This document shows positions 17,803 through 25,896 of a stretch of DNA of 64,000 bases, piece after piece (position 1 is the first letter of the stretch; every line of letters starts with the position of its first letter). The notes beneath the pieces were generated by a model. It was not told where the DNA came from, ran no database searches, and worked only from the letters and a program-made list of their open reading frames with translations. The stretch covers positions 255,851 through 319,850 of the forward strand of contig NZ_CAMLIG010000003.1 of assembly GCF_946480185.1 (NCBI RefSeq), read 5' to 3'. The stretch is from an uncultured Pedobacter sp. (GTDB lineage: Bacteria > Bacteroidota > Bacteroidia > Sphingobacteriales > Sphingobacteriaceae). The position numbers and the translations under genes were made by a program.

Positions 17803-19098
17803 TTGAAATTACTTACCTACAGTTCTAGAAAATACCTTTGGCTTTCGGTATTACTTATCGTTTTAAGCATTCCTACCTTCTATTTCGTAGTAAATTCCTT
17901 ATTTTTAAAAGCAACGGACCAAACCTTAGAAAACCAAGCAGATTTAATCCCTAATTACGTTCGTGAAGTTAAAACTCCTGCCGATTTAGCGCTATGGAAA
18001 AAGCTAGATGGTGATGTAGAAATCTCCATTTTTGACAAAAATAATTTTAAATCAGAACCATTCACAGTTGAAGTAGTAAATCCGAAAACTAATGTAATTC
18101 AAGATTACCGCTACCTGCAAAAACAGATAGAAATATTTGGGATAAAGCACACCATTACTTTTAAAGTTTCTTTGGTTGAAAAAGAAGATTTAATAAAAAG
18201 TATTGTTATTGTGCAAACATCTCTTCTAATGCTTATTTTTCTAGGTTTTTTTATCATCAACAGAAATATCAACTCCAAAATTTGGAAACCTTTTCACAGC
18301 ATTCTTCATTTTTTAAAGAACTACCAAGTTGACCATAAAGAAGATCTGGCAACAGAAATCCTCGAAATTGATGAGTTTAACGATTTAAACATCGATATAA
18401 AAAACTTAATACAGCGAACAGAAACTGCATATAGATTACAAAAAGAATTTACAGAAAACGCCGCACATGAATTGCAAACTCCTGTTGCCATTATTAAATC
18501 AAAGCTAGATTTATTGTTGCAAGAAAAAGAGTTAAGTAATAGCCAAAGCATGTTGATTGATCAAATTTATTATGTGCTTCAAAAGCTGAGCGATTTAAAT
18601 AAAAACTTGCTGTTTTTATCGAAAATAGAGAACCAACAGTTTGAATTTGAAGACCGTATAGATGCTGTTAAAACGGTTTCATTGGTTATAGAAAACTTAA
18701 ACTTTTTTGCTGAAGCCAAATACCAGCAACTGCTTTTTCCGAAACCACAGCCAAAGTTTTTTGAAGGGAACAAAGCGCTTTTTGATCAGCTAGTGCAAAA
18801 TTTAATGATTAACGCGTTACAATATTCGCCAAAAGGAAGTATTGTAAATGTGCTGCTCACTAACGATGCATTAACATTTGTAAATGAAGGACCCGAACTT
18901 GACTTTAGCGAAGCGAAATTGTTTTCAAGGTTTTCAAAAACAATTGAAAAAGACCAAAAAGGAAATGGTTTAGGCTTGGCAATCTGTAAAAAAATTGCGC
19001 TGGTTCATGGCTTCGATATTAATTATCAGTATATAAACGCAAAACATCACTTTATACTGCAATTTACAAAAACAGCCAAACTACCCGTTGAAAGCTAA
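17803..19098 (+). CDS. Sensor histidine kinase
   Basis: 431 residues starting at TTG (MKLLTYSSRKYLW), 2 bases after the response regulator stop. Two membrane helices (about 11-32 and 131-152) bracket a periplasmic sensor of about 100 residues; a short cytoplasmic linker leads to the dimerisation helix with phospho-accepting His222 in ENAAHELQTP, then the ATPase domain with an N-box-like LMINALQYSP and G-box GNGLGLAICK near residue 385. The G1 box is weak (FVNEGPEL in place of DxGxG). The kinase should phosphorylate the adjacent OmpR-type regulator. The signal is unknown. Confidence 0.92.
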   Translation: MKLLTYSSRKYLWLSVLLIVLSIPTFYFVVNSLFLKATDQTLENQADLIPNYVREVKTPADLALWKKLDGDVEISIFDKNNFKSEPFTVEVVNPKTNVIQDYRYLQKQIEIFGIKHTITFKVSLVEKEDLIKSIVIVQTSLLMLIFLGFFIINRNINSKIWKPFHSILHFLKNYQVDHKEDLATEILEIDEFNDLNIDIKNLIQRTETAYRLQKEFTENAAHELQTPVAIIKSKLDLLLQEKELSNSQSMLIDQIYYVLQKLSDLNKNLLFLSKIENQQFEFEDRIDAVKTVSLVIENLNFFAEAKYQQLLFPKPQPKFFEGNKALFDQLVQNLMINALQYSPKGSIVNVLLTNDALTFVNEGPELDFSEAKLFSRFSKTIEKDQKGNGLGLAICKKIALVHGFDINYQYINAKHHFILQFTKTAKLPVES

Positions 19099-19119
19099 TA
19101 GTTTGGCTGTTGAATCCTT

Positions 19120-19551
19120 TTACTGTTGTGAGGCAATCATTACAATTTTTGCCTTAACAGTACCGGGCGGAATTGAAAAAGTGCCTGTCCCGCTGGAAGG
19201 TTGAACTTGAACCGTTATTTTTTGCTGTGTAACAACATAACTATAAGAAAGACCATCATAAGTTTGCGGAATTGGTTCGTAGGTGCTGTTTAGATTATCA
19301 TTTCCATTACTAAAATCTAGGTAAACTAAAACACCATCAAAATCATTCTGATAAATATCACTGTTAAGGAAATTGATGTCTGCGGAATATGTTTCGTCTC
19401 CCTTATTGTTAGTTGTTTTTACCCAACTTTTAGCATCTATTGTTGTATAAACAGTCTGATTAGGGGTTGTGTAATACTCGTTAGTTACTTTCCGGCAGGC
19501 TGATACTCCAAGTATCATTAAACCCACAATTAAAATAGATAGTTTCTTCAT
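19120..19551 (-). CDS. Predicted lipoprotein, unknown function
   Basis: 143 residues with a lipoprotein signal: basic MKKL, hydrophobic core and lipobox GVSAC (Cys19). The mature part has a Tyr/Thr-rich N-terminus and a predicted beta-rich fold (YSADINFLNSDI, GVLVYLDFSNGN, KAKIVMIASQ), similar in style to small Bacteroidota surface lipoproteins. No catalytic motif is seen. It converges with the histidine kinase gene and stands apart from the phosphosugar mutase gene, so it is probably monocistronic. Confidence 0.75.
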   Translation of the reverse strand: MKKLSILIVGLMILGVSACRKVTNEYYTTPNQTVYTTIDAKSWVKTTNNKGDETYSADINFLNSDIYQNDFDGVLVYLDFSNGNDNLNSTYEPIPQTYDGLSYSYVVTQQKITVQVQPSSGTGTFSIPPGTVKAKIVMIASQQ

Positions 19552-19729
19552 ATTTAGCTTTTGTTTACTGTTATATCAAATTTGACACCATAAATCTGTT
19601 TTAGTTTAAAGACGAGAAAACATTAATAATGGTTACAGCATAAATTGAAAAAACATGTGAATTTAATTTTATTATGCTTTACATATTGTGCTGTAAAGTT
19701 TAACTTTGATTTCAAAAAAACCGAGATAT

Positions 19730-21466
19730 ATGCAAGAATTAGATAAAGCAACCCAAGATCGCGTAAACCAGTGGTTAAACGGGAATTACGATGCCCAAAC
19801 CAAAGTCGAAATACAATCTTTGGTAGATAACAACGCCATTACCGAACTAACAGATTCATTTTACAAAGATCTGGAATTTGGAACAGGCGGATTACGAGGA
19901 ATTATGGGTGCTGGATCTAACAGGGTAAATAAATATACAATTGGCGCGGCCACTCAGGGATTGGCAAACTACTTGATTAAGAAATATCCGGGAGAAAAAA
20001 TCAAAGTTGCTATTGCGCATGATAGCAGAAATAACTCAGATGTTTTAGGCAAAATTACTGCCGATGTTTTTTCTGCAAATGGCATTCATGTTTACTTTTT
20101 CAAAGCTTTACGCCCTACTCCAGAACTTTCATTTGCTGTACGCAAGTTAGGCTGCAAAAGCGGTGTAATGTTAACGGCGTCTCACAACCCAAAAGAATAT
20201 AACGGTTACAAAGCTTATGGCGAAGATGGCGGACAGTTTGTATCACCAGATGACAAATTGGTAATGGAAGAAGTTGCCAAAATTGCCAGTGTGGACGATA
20301 TTAAATTTGACGCAAAACCAGAAAACATCAGTTACTTAGGTGAAGAGATTGACGAAGATTATTTAACCAAAATCACCTCATTATCGGTTTCTCCGGATGC
20401 CATCAAGCGTCAGAAAGATTTAAAAATAGTTTACTCCCCCATCCACGGAACAGGAATTACCTTAGTACCTGCTGCTTTACAGCGATTTGGGTTTGAAAAT
20501 GTAATTTTAGTTGAGGAACAAACCACGCCGGATGGTAATTTCCCTACGGTGGTTTATCCAAACCCGGAAGAAAAAGAAGCTTTAACCCTAGCACTTAAAA
20601 AAGCACAAGAAACCGATGCTGATTTAGTTTTAGCTACCGACCCAGATGCTGATCGTGTAGGTATTGCAGTAAAAAACCTTAAAGGCGAGTTTGAGTTATT
20701 AAACGGAAACCAAACAGGAAGTTTATTGGTGAACTATATGCTAGAGGCTTGGGAGAAAGAAGGTAAATTTACGGGTAAGGAGTATGTAATTAAAACCATT
20801 GTAACCTCTTACTTAATTGATAAAATTGCTGCTGATAAAAACGTAACTTGTTACAATACCTTAACTGGATTTAAATTTATTGGTCAAATTATGACGCAGT
20901 TACAAGGAAAAGAAACTTTTATTGTGGGCGGTGAGGAAAGCTACGGTTATTTGGTGGGTGATTTTGTGAGAGATAAAGATGCAGTAGTTTCTGCTGCTTT
21001 TATTGCTGAAATGACCGCTTTTTATAAAGACAAAGGAAGCAGCTTATACGAAGCCATGATTGATATGTATGTGAAGTACGGTTTCTACAAAGAGAAATTG
21101 GTTTCCATTACTAAAAAAGGAAAATCAGGTGCTGAGGAGATTGTTGCGATGATGGAGCGTTTTAGAAACAATCCACCAAAAAGTTTAGGCGGTTCAAAAG
21201 TAATTGCTTTAAAAGATTACGGTTTAAGAAAAGAGACCAACTTAAACAACAATACAACATCTGAGATTGCATTGCCAAAATCAGATGTGTTGCAGTTTAT
21301 TACCGAGGATGGCTGTATTATTTCTGCCCGTCCGTCTGGTACCGAACCAAAAATCAAGTTTTACTGCAGCGTAAATAAACCTTTAGCCTCAAAAGAAGAT
21401 TTCTATAAAGTAAATCAGGAATTAGAAGAGAAGGTTGATACAATTATGAAGGATTTGGTGGTTTAA
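19730..21466 (+). CDS. Phosphoglucomutase/phosphomannomutase family phospho-sugar mutase
   Basis: 578 residues of the alpha-D-phosphohexomutase superfamily. Four signatures are present: the phosphoserine loop TASHNPKEYNGYK (Ser151), the metal loop ATDPDADRVG (Asp304, 306, 308), the sugar-binding GGEESYGYL and the phosphate-binding SARPSGTEPKIKFY. Interconverts hexose 1- and 6-phosphates; length and the GGLRG start (GTGGLRGIMG) match the bacterial PGM2-like group. A TTG eight codons upstream is possible but ATG 19730 fits relatives. A terminator follows at 21485, just before the nuclease cassette. Confidence 0.95.
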   Translation: MQELDKATQDRVNQWLNGNYDAQTKVEIQSLVDNNAITELTDSFYKDLEFGTGGLRGIMGAGSNRVNKYTIGAATQGLANYLIKKYPGEKIKVAIAHDSRNNSDVLGKITADVFSANGIHVYFFKALRPTPELSFAVRKLGCKSGVMLTASHNPKEYNGYKAYGEDGGQFVSPDDKLVMEEVAKIASVDDIKFDAKPENISYLGEEIDEDYLTKITSLSVSPDAIKRQKDLKIVYSPIHGTGITLVPAALQRFGFENVILVEEQTTPDGNFPTVVYPNPEEKEALTLALKKAQETDADLVLATDPDADRVGIAVKNLKGEFELLNGNQTGSLLVNYMLEAWEKEGKFTGKEYVIKTIVTSYLIDKIAADKNVTCYNTLTGFKFIGQIMTQLQGKETFIVGGEESYGYLVGDFVRDKDAVVSAAFIAEMTAFYKDKGSSLYEAMIDMYVKYGFYKEKLVSITKKGKSGAEEIVAMMERFRNNPPKSLGGSKVIALKDYGLRKETNLNNNTTSEIALPKSDVLQFITEDGCIISARPSGTEPKIKFYCSVNKPLASKEDFYKVNQELEEKVDTIMKDLVV

Positions 21467-21484
21467 TAAAACACTTAGCTATTA

Positions 21485-21517
21485 AAAAGCCAGAGGAACT
21501 TTCTCTGGCTTTTTTTA
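21485..21517 (+). terminator. Rho-independent terminator after phosphosugar mutase
   Basis: AAAAGCCAGAG/CTCTGGCTTTT stem, 7-base loop, then a T-run. Confidence 0.9.
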
Positions 21518-21528
21518 GCTCCAATCTA

Positions 21529-22751
21529 CTTGTTGGCGGTAATGCTGAGTACAACGACTGTATTTAAACATTCAAAATGAAACAGAACAGACAAGAATTA
21601 TATAAACAACTTGCTGACCTATACGGAGAAAAATGCTACATATGTGGACGTAGCGATGTTCTTTTAGAAATTGAGCATTTAATACCTCAAAGTGCTGGTG
21701 GAACTTCGCAAAGTTCAAATTTGAGATTAATATGCAGAGAAGATAATATAAGAAAATCGAACAAATTTTTTAGAGAAGTTGAGTATGTTCAATATTTAAA
21801 CGATATAATTCTCAAAAACGATAACTTTAGAAATCCAGAACTCGAAGTCGCCTTAAAAGACACAAGGTATAGAGCTGACTTAATTACAGAAAGAAAAGCG
21901 GGAAGTAAATGGGAAAAACTACTTATTGAAGTCAAAGTAATACCGACATTCACAGAGTTAAGGCTACGAGAAATTATCGAACAATTAAAGTTATTTAAAA
22001 AGTATTCAAAAGACCATAAAATAGCGTTCGCTTTTCCAGGAATTTTACCTGATAAGGATAATGCACTATTGCAAAAAGAAGGAATTGAAGTTTGGGACAT
22101 AAATTATATTTCAAAAACATTTGCTAAAGAAATTGCTTCGACACCACATCCATTATTGCAAGCACTTTTTACTTCAACAAATTATGTTGCCGAACACGAC
22201 AAGCTCATAATAGATTTAAAATCAATAAATGCTGGAAGAAAAGACAAGGATTGGTCAAAATATCAAAAACATATAGAAAAGATTTTAGACTATCTTTTCG
22301 GTTCAGTCCTTTCCTCTCCTATCACGGAACTTTCTGACCATTTCAAGATAAATAGGCGTGACTTTATTTTAAGAAACTATGCAGAGACTGGATTTTGGGC
22401 TCATATAAGAACTCGATATTTAGCAGACTACATAGTTTTAGACGCTAAAAACTACACAAAAAAAGTCACTAAAAAAGAGATACTCCAAATATCTAACTAT
22501 CTCAAGGTCCATGGTGCAGGACTTTTCGGAATTATTGTTTCAAGAAATGGCGGTGACAATGGTAGTTATTACACTTGCAGAGAAATATGGGCAATGGATA
22601 AAAAACTTGTTATAGTTCTTGATGATGACGACATAATAAAGATGATAATTGCAAAAGCATCTACAAATAATCCTGAAGAAATAATCAGACAAAAAATCGA
22701 ACAATTTAGACTTTCAATGTAATGAGAGAAGAAGCACATACCGCCAACAAG
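21529..22751 (+). mobile_element. Gene cassette bounded by 13-bp inverted repeat
   Basis: CTTGTTGGCGGTA at 21529-21541 is the exact reverse complement of TACCGCCAACAAG at 22739-22751; between them sits a single nuclease gene. The right end continues GCGTTATAAGCC, which recalls integron attC-type ends and other dispersed ends around single genes in Bacteroidota (memory, not checked). No transposase or integrase is inside, so it would be a non-autonomous element or an acquired cassette inserted after the mutase terminator. Confidence 0.5.
21577..22722 (+). CDS. Multi-nuclease protein: HNH plus two PD-(D/E)XK-like domains
   Basis: 381 residues. N-terminal HNH module (about 15-65): CYICG (Cys20, Cys23), EIEHLIPQSAGG (His34), SNLRLIC (Asn48, Cys53); the second half of the usual zinc CxxC pair is missing. 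A first restriction-fold core follows: RADL (Asp101) and LIEVK (Glu118, Lys120), then a FAFPG strand. A second core lies in the C-terminal third: RRDFI (Asp262), VLDAKNY (Asp289, Lys291) and QISNY (Gln304), then FGIIVSR and LVIVLDDDDI. The second core resembles restriction-type domains found in defence proteins. It is bracketed by a 13-bp inverted repeat and beside a HigBA module, so acquisition as an anti-phage or selfish gene is plausible. I know no named family with this order. Confidence 0.8.
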   Translation: MKQNRQELYKQLADLYGEKCYICGRSDVLLEIEHLIPQSAGGTSQSSNLRLICREDNIRKSNKFFREVEYVQYLNDIILKNDNFRNPELEVALKDTRYRADLITERKAGSKWEKLLIEVKVIPTFTELRLREIIEQLKLFKKYSKDHKIAFAFPGILPDKDNALLQKEGIEVWDINYISKTFAKEIASTPHPLLQALFTSTNYVAEHDKLIIDLKSINAGRKDKDWSKYQKHIEKILDYLFGSVLSSPITELSDHFKINRRDFILRNYAETGFWAHIRTRYLADYIVLDAKNYTKKVTKKEILQISNYLKVHGAGLFGIIVSRNGGDNGSYYTCREIWAMDKKLVIVLDDDDIIKMIIAKASTNNPEEIIRQKIEQFRLSM

Positions 22752-22798
22752 CGTTATAAGCCAAATTTACTAAACAAATCCTCATTACTCCAAACACA

Positions 22799-22832
22799 TA
22801 AGTTTCTTTTTAACGAAACTTACGTATATTTG
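22799..22832 (+). promoter_or_regulatory. higBA operator palindrome and -7 promoter word
   Basis: TAAGTTTC-N8-GAAACTTA (22799-22822) is a perfect 8-bp inverted repeat directly followed by TATATTTG (22825-22832), a full TAnnTTTG match. The inferred transcript start lies about 14 bases before ATG 22853. The dyad is well placed for autorepression by the antitoxin. Confidence 0.6.
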
Positions 22833-22852
22833 TTCAGAAAATATTTGCCTGA

Positions 22853-23208
22853 ATGGACAAACTTTTTGAGATTATTATTTTAGAGGAAGTACTCGAATTT
22901 TAAAGGGCTTGCAAAAAAAGCATGCTGAGAAAATCTTATATAATATCAGAAAATCTCAAGTTGAACTAGACGCTGAACTTTTCAAGAAATTAAATAATGA
23001 AATTTGGGAATTCCGAACTTTGTATCAAGGATTTCAATATAGACTTCTTGCTTTTTGGGATAAAACTGCTGAAAATCAAACATTTGTTATATCGACACAT
23101 GGATTTGTAAAAAAACGAAGCAAAGTTCCAGATAATGAGATTCAAAAAGCAATACAGATTAGGGAAAAATATTTTATAGAAAAAGACCTGAAAAATAAAA
23201 AGAAATGA
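22853..23208 (+). pseudogene. higB: HigB/RelE-type (Gp49-like) toxin gene with one-base frameshift
   Basis: ATG 22853 opens MDKLFEIIILEEVLEF and meets TAA at 22901. The rest of the toxin continues in another frame from about 22900 to 23208 (LKGLQKKHAEKILYNIRK... YQGFQYRLLAFWDK... STHGFVKKRSKVP). One extra T in the TTTT run at 22898-22901 would join the two parts into a normal toxin of about 118 residues with EFLKGL at the junction. The second part is of the phage-derived Gp49-like RelE/ParE group, with the ThrHisGlyPheValLysLys signature intact. Its end overlaps the antitoxin start by four bases (ATGA). A mutation, sequencing error or programmed shift are all possible. A TTG at 22909 could start a shortened product. 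Confidence 0.75.
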
Positions 23209-23519
23209 AAACATACACATTAGACGAAGTACAGGACAGAATTATCGGGAAAATCGGAACTCCTGACCGTGATTTCTTTGAATATGAACTTCAAATGAAT
23301 TTAATAGGTAAAGCCATCAAACAGACAAGACAAGAACGGAACCTTACACAGGAAGAACTGGGAAAGTTAATAGGAGTTCAGAAAGCACAAATTTCCAGAC
23401 TCGAAAACAACGCAAGCAACGTGACAATGGACACTCTAATGAGGGTTTTTTCTGCATTGAAAGCAAAAGTGAAATTGCATGTAGAACTTGCAAATCTGAA
23501 TATAAACGTGGGCAAATAA
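23205..23519 (+). CDS. higA: HigA-type antitoxin, XRE helix-turn-helix
   Basis: 104 residues. The first 35 residues (MKTYTLDEVQDRIIGKIGT...) are a toxin-binding arm, followed by a clear Cro/C1 helix-turn-helix (about 36-90: IKQTRQERNLTQEELGKLIG, QKAQISRLENNASNVTMDTL). Start overlaps the toxin stop as ATGA, the usual toxin-first HigBA order. It should bind the palindrome at 22799-22822. It stays intact while the toxin gene is frameshifted, as expected if antitoxin loss is costly or the frameshift is recent. Confidence 0.92.
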   Translation: MKTYTLDEVQDRIIGKIGTPDRDFFEYELQMNLIGKAIKQTRQERNLTQEELGKLIGVQKAQISRLENNASNVTMDTLMRVFSALKAKVKLHVELANLNINVGK

Positions 23520-23663
23520 CACGGTTTATAACCACAAATTTGTATAATAATGGCAGAAGACAATAGTTTATATTAATTATTCAGTATTTACTTAGTTTTT
23601 TAATCCACTGTGACAGAGGTTCTGCAAGTAATTTCGCAACATTTCAAACCCGCAACTCAAACC

Positions 23664-25232
23664 TTACCTCCTAACCTTCGGCGTTCCAATCATCCCTTTA
23701 AAATTATTGGGCTGGTAGATGTTTTTAACCTCAATATTGCTAGCTGTTGATTTCACATCATTAACAGTTCTATCTGCGCTACTATTGGTGAATTTTCCGT
23801 TTACAATATAGGCAATGGCTCCAGCAAAAGATTTTTCATTTGGGTCGCCAAAAGCTTTTGTTACATCATCATCCTTTAACGCATCTGGCGTGATACCCGC
23901 ATAATAAAAACCATCTCCATTTGCATTGGTGGTAGAAAAAGACGACATATAGATATCAAACTTATCTATCCTTACCGGAAAAAAACCGACGGGTTTTCCG
24001 TAAGACGTACTGCCAACAGTTTTAACATCTAAATAAGGTTTCAAACTGTTAATCACCAGTTCACTGGCAGAAGCGGTATTCTCTGTGGTGATAAAAACCA
24101 CTTTGGTAATATTATTCAAACTGCCTTCTTTGTTGAAGTTAGTGGTATTGTCACTTTTCTTATAAGAAACATCATCAGCATAATTCTCAACCCTGTTGCC
24201 TTTCTTTATCACATTTCCATCTTGGTCTCGTACCGCTTGATTTCTTAAAATTGAAGCTTTCCCGGCTTGTAAATTAGCATTATACGTTTGTACAAACATG
24301 GTTTTACCGGTTAAGCTATTTGGCGCAATTAAGTTGATCAAATGTTCCGCAGTACTCACATAACCACCGCCATTGTAACGTAAATCAATTACCAAATCTG
24401 TAACGCCACCATCAGCGAATTTTTGAAAAACATTTGTTAAAGGCAAATCCGAATTGCTATCGCTAGTGAATTTGGCATAAGCTAAATAACCAATTTTTTT
24501 TGCTCCGTTAACAATGATGGTGTCTTTATAAATTGGACTACTGTTATATTTGGTTTTGTTTAAGGTTACATTGAAACTAGTTCCGTCAATTCTTTTCCCG
24601 CCTATCGTAATTGTATTTTGGTTTATCGCAGTATTGATAAAAGACTCTTCTGAATTATAATTAGTACCTACACTTGTCCCGTTTATTTTATTGATATAAT
24701 CTCCCCTGTTTAAACCCGCCAAAGCTGCCGGTGAACCTGGAGAAGTAAATCGAAAATAAATTTTATAATTGGTAGTGGAACCTATTAACGCCAAAGAATA
24801 GCCCAAATCATTTCCTTCGCCGTTAAAATCAATGCTACTTTGCTCGCTTTTAATAGTAGCTAATTTTCCATCGGCAACTAAATCGTCAATAAAAGAATAT
24901 TTTGTTTCATCCGGATAATCAGTATTGTATTCATAGGGCTTATTGGTACTTGGATTTATAGCGTAACGTGTAATGGCAAAAAGCTCCGCATTTAAATTAG
25001 ATATATTATCAGATAAACCGTTAAATTTTACCCGCGGATTAAAAGCACTATAAGATGGCAAAGCATCGTTCCAAAGATAAAGTTCCTTTGCGTACAAAAA
25101 CATAGAATCTTTGGTCAATTCATTTCTATCTGTAGTTGGAGCTGGCAAATTGGAATTATCCTTTTTGCAGGCTACAAAAAATATCGCGAACAGGAAAAAT
25201 CCAGCGAATAATTTGACCATGATATTCTTCAT
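23664..25232 (-). CDS. S41-family (C-terminal processing-like) peptidase, lipoprotein
   Basis: 522 residues. Lipoprotein signal with lipobox FVAC (Cys22) predicts outer-membrane or periplasmic anchoring. A helical N-part with ELYLWNDALPSYSAF is followed by a PDZ-like domain (about 137-225, SPAALAGLNRGDYI) and the tail-specific protease core: DLRYNGGGY, NTASASELV with the catalytic Ser388 and SYGKPVG with Lys413, the Ser/Lys dyad. The group is common in Bacteroidota and may clean up or process exported proteins. It ends the minus-strand cluster 23664-27257, 58 bases after the HAD-like gene. Confidence 0.92.
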   Translation of the reverse strand: MKNIMVKLFAGFFLFAIFFVACKKDNSNLPAPTTDRNELTKDSMFLYAKELYLWNDALPSYSAFNPRVKFNGLSDNISNLNAELFAITRYAINPSTNKPYEYNTDYPDETKYSFIDDLVADGKLATIKSEQSSIDFNGEGNDLGYSLALIGSTTNYKIYFRFTSPGSPAALAGLNRGDYINKINGTSVGTNYNSEESFINTAINQNTITIGGKRIDGTSFNVTLNKTKYNSSPIYKDTIIVNGAKKIGYLAYAKFTSDSNSDLPLTNVFQKFADGGVTDLVIDLRYNGGGYVSTAEHLINLIAPNSLTGKTMFVQTYNANLQAGKASILRNQAVRDQDGNVIKKGNRVENYADDVSYKKSDNTTNFNKEGSLNNITKVVFITTENTASASELVINSLKPYLDVKTVGSTSYGKPVGFFPVRIDKFDIYMSSFSTTNANGDGFYYAGITPDALKDDDVTKAFGDPNEKSFAGAIAYIVNGKFTNSSADRTVNDVKSTASNIEVKNIYQPNNFKGMIGTPKVRR

Positions 25233-25290
25233 ATTTCTTTTAAATTAACCAACGTAAAACGCTGATCACCGGATTTTTATTTCATAGATA

Positions 25291-25896
25291 TTATTTTATT
25301 GATAAAAAATCTACCCCGGCTAATTTCGTGATACTATAGTAAGGTTCGCCCTTGCCAATAAAAACAACTTCTTCCTTATTTAAACCATTTTCTTTCAGTA
25401 AAAAAAGCAAGGCGCTGTCTGCGCTTAAACCTTCAAATTCATCTTTAAAATAAACTTTTAAGTACTTATCCAAACCGTTCCACTCTGTTTGTTTTATTTT
25501 ATTGAGTTGCTGTTCTGGCGTACCGGCAGTTAAAATAAATACTTGTTTCCTGTTCACTACCAATTCCTGCAATAAATCTAAAGATTCCTTAAAAAGCAGC
25601 AATTTTAAAGGCAACTTTGCGGTTTTAAATAGTAAGGAAAGGTTTTCTGCATACTTTTTATCAATTCCGAAAGTATTGGATACTTCGCTAAACATACCCA
25701 AGTTGCCATGCAGTTCGTATCTTTTAGCAATAAAAGAAATTATGTCTTGTGCAGGCGGAAAGGTTTCTAAGTATTCAATAAAGTTTGCAAACAGGTAATA
25801 AACCTGTAAATCGTAATCTTTTTTAGGAATTAAAACATCATCCAGTTCAAAAATAACTGCATTTTTTGAAGGATTAATTTCATCAAATTTCAACAT
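25291..25896 (-). CDS. HAD-superfamily-like protein with altered nucleophile
   Basis: 201 residues with the HAD pattern: motif I VIFELDDVLI, helical cap (about 25-105), motif II VFILTAG (Thr), and a late EEVVFIGKGEPYY region in place of motif IV. In active phosphatases motif I is DxD; here the first Asp is Glu17, with Asp19 kept, so phosphatase activity is doubtful. I recall similar FELDDVL proteins in relatives, so the change is probably ancestral, not a local error. It abuts the ATP-grasp-like gene (25897) with no gap, implying joint function. Confidence 0.78.
   Translation of the reverse strand: MLKFDEINPSKNAVIFELDDVLIPKKDYDLQVYYLFANFIEYLETFPPAQDIISFIAKRYELHGNLGMFSEVSNTFGIDKKYAENLSLLFKTAKLPLKLLLFKESLDLLQELVVNRKQVFILTAGTPEQQLNKIKQTEWNGLDKYLKVYFKDEFEGLSADSALLFLLKENGLNKEEVVFIGKGEPYYSITKLAGVDFLSIK

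Noticed and set aside
22898..22904. Classical -1 slippery heptamer for programmed frameshifting in higB
   Set aside because: The sequence AATTTTAAA does not fit X XXY YYZ in the original frame, and no stable downstream stem is evident; a deletion is simpler.
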